Below the pieces are notes generated by a model. That model made no database searches, had not been told where the DNA came from, and worked only from the letters and a program-made list of their open reading frames with translations. The translations under genes were made by a program, and so were the position numbers. Positions 59,912-64,000 of a DNA stretch of 64,000 bases are shown piece by piece. The DNA is taken from contig NZ_WNKF01000003.1 in the NCBI RefSeq assembly GCF_010119225.1, positions 186,001 to 250,000 of the forward strand, in the 5' to 3' direction. This DNA comes from Cyclobacterium roseum. GTDB taxonomy: Bacteria; Bacteroidota; Bacteroidia; Cytophagales; Cyclobacteriaceae. Position 1 is the stretch's first letter. Every line of letters begins with the position of its first letter.

Positions 59912-62900
59912 TTAAAATGAAACATTCACACCCAGAATAAATTGTCGTGCAGACGGTACCGTACCCGCATTGATATCTCCCGCCAATTCCGGATCCCAGG
60001 TATCGAAATTTGCCCAGAAAATGGGGTTTTGTGCCGTGGCATATATCCTGGCTCTGCTCATAAACAGTTTGCTTGCAAGTGTTTCAGGAATATTATAGCC
60101 CAGGGTTACATTCCTTAGTTTAACAAAACTACCGTCAAAATAACTACGGGTAGATCCATTTCTCGGGAATTCCTGATTTACATTGGGTCTTGGATTTTCA
60201 TTGGTGGGGTTATCGATGGTCCAAAAATCCACATTCAGATTATTATACCTGCCAAAAAGCCCGTTGTTACTGTCATGAAACCGGCTTCTCACCATTTGAC
60301 CTACGCGGTAGAAGAAGAAAACACTTAAATCAAAATTACCGACCTGTAACCGGTTGGTAATACCACCTACAAAGTCAGGCACATCCGATCCCAGGACAAT
60401 CCGGTCTGCGGGAGTGATTTCCCCATCACCATCCTGATCCTTTAGTTTTATCTCTCCAGGCTCTTTTTGTTCCATTTCTCTGGCCATATCTATTTCGTCG
60501 GCTTGCCATATCCCGATTTTTTCATAGTCAAAGAATACATTGATAGGTTCGCCGATAAACCATTGGTTACCTACATCACTCATGGAATTACCGAATTCAT
60601 CTTTCAATACCAATTCCACGATCTCTTCTTTGACACTGGTAATATTAAACTGAACATCCCAGCGGAGGTTAGGTCGGTCAACCGGAGTGCCATTGATAGA
60701 CAATTCCACGCCACTGGATCGTGTGGCTCCTACGTTCTGAAGGATACTGTTGTACCCGGAGGTGGAGGGCAGGTTTCTGGCCAGGAGAATATCTGTAGTA
60801 TTGGTCACAAAATATTCAAATGAACCGTTGATTCGGTTATTTATAATGCCAAAGTCTACACCTGCATTTACGGTAGTCGATACTTCCCATCCCAGGTCAG
60901 GATTAGGTATTTCATTTAGCCCAAAACCCAAACCAGGTACATCTCCATAGGCATAGATGGTCCTTCTTAATCTACCCAAGGTTTGGTAGGGATCTACTGA
61001 GGTATTTCCTACCTGTCCATAGGAGGTCCTAAGTTTCAATTCAGTCAGGAAACTTTGGTTGGCTAAAAAGGGCTCATCAATCATCCTCCAGCCAATGGAA
61101 GCGCCCGGAAAATAAGCCCATTTATTTCCTGGTGCCAATCGGGAAGAACCATCTGCCCTAAGAGTTGCCTGGAAAAGGTATTTTCCGTCGAGTTCATAAT
61201 TGATCCTTCCCATGTAGGAACTTAGCGACCATTCCTCAAGCCTGCTGGCCAAATTGCCTTTTACCTCACCGGTACCGATGTCATAAAACAATTGGCTTTC
61301 ATAGGGAAGATTGGATACCTCACTGTAATGGCGTTCAGACCTTAAACCCTGTATACTTTGAAGGAAGGTAGCCTGAATGACATGAATGTCATTAAAGGTT
61401 TTATTGAAATTCAATATATTTTCCAGGGTATAACCGAAATCAAGTTCATTTTCCAGGTTTGCACTTGCCGGTCCCCCTCTGTTGGCGTTGGTAAGGCTGC
61501 CTCTGAAATTACCCCTTCTTCTGAATCGTATATCCGGTCCGGCATTGGTCCGAAAGGTTAGTCCTTCCGCAAGCTTGACATCAAAATATACCGGCGCAAA
61601 TATTCTGGTAAACCTTCTTTCATCTACATAGGCACCGGGAACCAATTCATTTAAGGGATTTGTACGAATGCCATCATTGGTAGGTAGAAACCTAAGACTG
61701 CCATCTTCATTATAGGGAACCCCTAACGGGTTGTTGGCAACGGCTTCTCCCAGTGCTGAACCGGAACCCCAGTCCTGAATGGCGGTGGAAGCTGAAAAGG
61801 AAGTTCCCATTTTAAACCGCGAACTGATTTGATGGTCCAGATTTAACCTGGCATTTATCCGTTGGTACCCCATATTGTCCACAATACCTTCCTCATCCCA
61901 ATATCCTAATGATACATTAAATTGGGTTTTTTCATTTCCCCCACTTACACTGAACTGGTGATTGGTTTGGTATCCGGATTTCAATACCAGGTCTAGCCAA
62001 TCTGTAGAACGGCCCAGTTCGATGGATTCCCTTTCAATGGGATCCAGGAAAACTTCCTCTTCCGGAGGAATAACACCATTCCAGCTGGCAGCCCGGGTAT
62101 CCGGATCCCATCTTCTGGATTCCCTTTTCAGGGCAGCAAATTGCTCTCCGTTCATCATGTCTACCCGGCTTGTGGTATTGGAAACTCCATAGTAACCATC
62201 GTAGGTTACCGTGGTGACTCCGGTGTTGCTGCCCCTTTTTGTTGTGATGATGACCACTCCATTGGCTCCCCTTGAACCATAGATGGCAGTGGCTGCAGCA
62301 TCTTTCAGGACCTCCATGGACGTAATATCCTGCGGGTTGATATCAAAAATTGAAGAAGAAGCACTGGTTTGGGGAATACCGTCAATCACATACAACGGAT
62401 CGTTTCCTGCAGAGATGGACCTTCGGCCCCGGATCAATATTTGTGGATTTTGACCCGGACGGCCACCTGATGAAACCACATCCACACCGGCAACCTGCCC
62501 CTGCATGGCCTCAACAGCCGAGGCGACGGGAATTTCCCTGATGGATTTTTCATCCAGGGAAGCAATGGCACCCGTCACATTTCTCTTTTCCTGAGTACCA
62601 TACCCCACTACTATCACCTCTTCCAGGTTGGAAAGGTCTTCTTCCAAAACCACATTGAAGGTAGTTTGAGAACCAACGCTTATTTTTTTAGTCTGATAGC
62701 CAATAAAGGAAATGACCAGGACATCCCCTTGCTCAGCATCGAGGGTAAAATTACCATCGATATCCGTGGCGGTACCAGTACCCTTTCCTTCGATTAGAAT
62801 AGTGGCACCGGGAATCGGCTCTCCGCTTGCGTCTTTTACCGTACCGCTTACCTGTTCATAAAAAGCGGCCGATTTCACGGCCGTTCCGGTATCAGTAATG

Positions 62901-63007
62901 TTGATAGCAGTAGCCATTAAGGGCAACAAAAACAGGCATTGTATCCATAGAAACAAAGCCCAGTTTTCTAGCCCCATAGATCGTAATCTAAGTAGTAATC
63001 TTTTCAT
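59912..63007 (-). CDS. SusC/RagA TonB-linked outer-membrane transporter (second locus)
   Basis: A 1031-residue protein. The N-terminus has a long signal-like part (residues 1-35, with WALFLWIQCLFLLPLMATA), then a carboxypeptidase-regulatory-like domain (VSGTVKDASGEPIPGA, about residues 53-130), the TonB-dependent plug with EVIVVGYGTQEKRNVTG and DPLYVIDGIP, and the 22-strand barrel ending in FILGVNVSF. It imports the sugar bound by SusD. A TAACTTTG -7 box lies 38 bases before the start. Downstream genes of the locus encode the Tat-exported oxidoreductase and isomerase that could process the sugar in the periplasm. Confidence 0.94.
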   Translation of the reverse strand: MKRLLLRLRSMGLENWALFLWIQCLFLLPLMATAINITDTGTAVKSAAFYEQVSGTVKDASGEPIPGATILIEGKGTGTATDIDGNFTLDAEQGDVLVISFIGYQTKKISVGSQTTFNVVLEEDLSNLEEVIVVGYGTQEKRNVTGAIASLDEKSIREIPVASAVEAMQGQVAGVDVVSSGGRPGQNPQILIRGRRSISAGNDPLYVIDGIPQTSASSSIFDINPQDITSMEVLKDAAATAIYGSRGANGVVIITTKRGSNTGVTTVTYDGYYGVSNTTSRVDMMNGEQFAALKRESRRWDPDTRAASWNGVIPPEEEVFLDPIERESIELGRSTDWLDLVLKSGYQTNHQFSVSGGNEKTQFNVSLGYWDEEGIVDNMGYQRINARLNLDHQISSRFKMGTSFSASTAIQDWGSGSALGEAVANNPLGVPYNEDGSLRFLPTNDGIRTNPLNELVPGAYVDERRFTRIFAPVYFDVKLAEGLTFRTNAGPDIRFRRRGNFRGSLTNANRGGPASANLENELDFGYTLENILNFNKTFNDIHVIQATFLQSIQGLRSERHYSEVSNLPYESQLFYDIGTGEVKGNLASRLEEWSLSSYMGRINYELDGKYLFQATLRADGSSRLAPGNKWAYFPGASIGWRMIDEPFLANQSFLTELKLRTSYGQVGNTSVDPYQTLGRLRRTIYAYGDVPGLGFGLNEIPNPDLGWEVSTTVNAGVDFGIINNRINGSFEYFVTNTTDILLARNLPSTSGYNSILQNVGATRSSGVELSINGTPVDRPNLRWDVQFNITSVKEEIVELVLKDEFGNSMSDVGNQWFIGEPINVFFDYEKIGIWQADEIDMAREMEQKEPGEIKLKDQDGDGEITPADRIVLGSDVPDFVGGITNRLQVGNFDLSVFFFYRVGQMVRSRFHDSNNGLFGRYNNLNVDFWTIDNPTNENPRPNVNQEFPRNGSTRSYFDGSFVKLRNVTLGYNIPETLASKLFMSRARIYATAQNPIFWANFDTWDPELAGDINAGTVPSARQFILGVNVSF

Positions 63008-63559
63008 AATAAATTTTGGGTTTAATTAATAGATGTGTAATTATCAAAGTTAATTACCAACTTTTCGGGGTGTTACATAGGCAGGTGTTTTAATAATTTT
63101 GACAGTATTTAAAATATAGTTATCCTTTCTGTGCAGATTTTCCGGACAATCCGACCACCAAAATTGACGTTTTGTGGAATCGATTGCATTGGCAAAATTA
63201 GCTTTGCGGCAAACCGTTTAAATCAATTATTTTCCGCTGTACATTTTTTGGAATTTTAATTATAGAGAAAAAAGAATCGGTACGAAAATTTTTTCTGAAA
63301 TTTTTATCGTTTTCCCGGGAAAAAAAATTGAAGCAATAAGAAAAGAAGGATTCATCAATTTTAAAAAAATAAAATTTTGCGAAAAAGAAATCGATTCACT
63401 TATATAGATAGGTTAAAACCCCGTTTTTTCCACCCTTTTCGGTATTCTACTGGTCTTTCTATAAAAGCCTGACTTGCAATACGAACGAATCAATTCTCTT
63501 CGATTGGTTTTTCATTGGTCAATAAGGGAATCCTGATAAGTTAGCCGGTACATCCCTCT
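63008..63559. other. A/T-rich region upstream of susC
   Basis: A 552-base stretch without a gene between two minus-strand genes. It contains the susC promoter box and many A and T runs near 63290-63390. I see no RNA gene, no repeat and no conserved operator. It may hold regulatory sites for the second sugar locus. Confidence 0.4.
63045..63052 (-). promoter_or_regulatory. -7 promoter box of second susC
   Basis: On the minus strand the sequence reads TAACTTTG, an exact TAnnTTTG match, 38 bases before the ATG at 63007. No TTTG at the usual -33 distance is evident. Confidence 0.5.
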
Positions 63560-64000
63560 TTATTGCGCTTGATTTTTCCACTTGTATTTTTGTTCTAACA
63601 GGGGTATGCCAAACGTATCGGATTGCCTCTCCTCCGTAATGTAAAAGCCTTCCTGTAAGTACAGATGAGCTGCCGCTTTCAGATTAGAGGTGGTCCATAG
63701 GTAGATTTCAGAATAGTCATTAGCCCGTACATGGTTCATAAACTGGCGGAAAAGAAACCTTCCCAATCCTTTTTTGCGGTACTCCGGACAGGTAATAAAA
63801 TAACGTAGCTGACCCGAATCCGCTCCTCTATGTACCAAGGCAATAAAGCCTATTGCTTGTGGGCCTTTTTTAGCGATCCAGATTGCATCTTTACCCGGCT
63901 CAAACTGGCAGACAAAATCAGCAAAGGTTCTGGCCACGTATTTTTCGAATCCCAGGCCAAACCCATATTCTTCGAAATAGAGTTTCCCGTGTAAAGCGAT
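63560..64000 (-). CDS. GNAT acetyltransferase part of a MarR/GNAT-type protein, cut by window edge
   Basis: The frame is open from the right edge of the window to a stop at 63560, so the true start lies outside; a GTG at 63937 is only an internal codon. The visible 146 residues include LHGKLYFEEYGFGLGFEKYV, typical of the linker region between a MarR-type helix-turn-helix and a GNAT domain. The acetyltransferase part has GFIALVHR, LRYFITCPEYRKKGLGRFL (acetyl-CoA binding RxxGxG/A: RKKGLG) and AAAHLYLQEGF. It probably acetylates a small molecule or protein and may regulate transcription as well. The MarR half is inferred from family layout, not seen. Confidence 0.8.
   Translation of the reverse strand: MALHGKLYFEEYGFGLGFEKYVARTFADFVCQFEPGKDAIWIAKKGPQAIGFIALVHRGADSGQLRYFITCPEYRKKGLGRFLFRQFMNHVRANDYSEIYLWTTSNLKAAAHLYLQEGFYITEERQSDTFGIPLLEQKYKWKNQAQ

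Overview
The window looks like a chromosome segment of a Bacteroidota bacterium, most likely order Cytophagales and close to Cyclobacteriaceae. The grounds are two SusC/SusD outer-membrane pairs, lipoproteins of the DUF4221 and six-bladed beta-propeller families, two proteins with C-terminal tails like those of type IX secretion cargo, a TraR/DksA protein with a degenerate zinc finger, a Rho factor with a long charged insertion, and promoter boxes of the TAnnTTTG type. The assignment below phylum level is inference.

Bases 1 to about 18500 are an accessory region. It starts with two DUF4252 genes (the first cut by the window edge) and a DUF4160/DUF2442 pair. Five paralogous DUF4221 lipoprotein genes follow (1900, 3844, 5834, 12651 and 15895, all plus strand). 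The last two each face a convergent six-bladed beta-propeller lipoprotein gene (14493-15755 and 17237-18499, minus strand), giving a duplicated two-gene cassette. Between the third and fourth DUF4221 genes lies a cluster of toxin-antitoxin or defence-like genes: VapBC, an AAA/DUF4143 ATPase, a nucleotidyltransferase with a small partner, and RES/Xre. The gene-poor stretches at 3055-3843, 8478-9486, 11391-11525, 12007-12149 and 13803-14492 hold palindromic and dispersed repeats.

Bases 18500-28400 carry more ordinary genes: a secreted prolyl-oligopeptidase-like esterase, a class I flavoprotein disulfide reductase with a DUF427 gene, the dksA-like/scpB/rluB-like run, a DUF1080 protein, an Ldh-type dehydrogenase and an HExxH protein. 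Bases 28400-41100 are dominated by a minus-strand carbohydrate locus: SusC, SusD, ThuA, two TIM-barrel isomerases, an alpha/beta hydrolase and an FG-GAP repeat protein, with a divergent GH43-like lipoprotein on the plus strand. A direct-repeat box is shared by the regions upstream of susC and of the FG-GAP gene, which suggests one regulator.

Bases 41200-54300 hold a core stretch: tRNA-Leu(CAG), an AI-2E transporter, rho, two tandem secreted proteins of T9SS type, recQ, an acyl-ACP desaturase, a propeller-like lipoprotein and an M19 dipeptidase. Bases 54300-63000 are a second minus-strand sugar locus: SusC, SusD, a Tat-exported Gfo/Idh/MocA oxidoreductase, a DUF6807 (PmoA-like) protein and a Tat-exported TIM-barrel isomerase. 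With the DUF1080 and ThuA genes this fits oxidative 3-keto-sugar glycoside catabolism, which is inferred from family membership. The window ends inside a MarR/GNAT-like gene on the minus strand.
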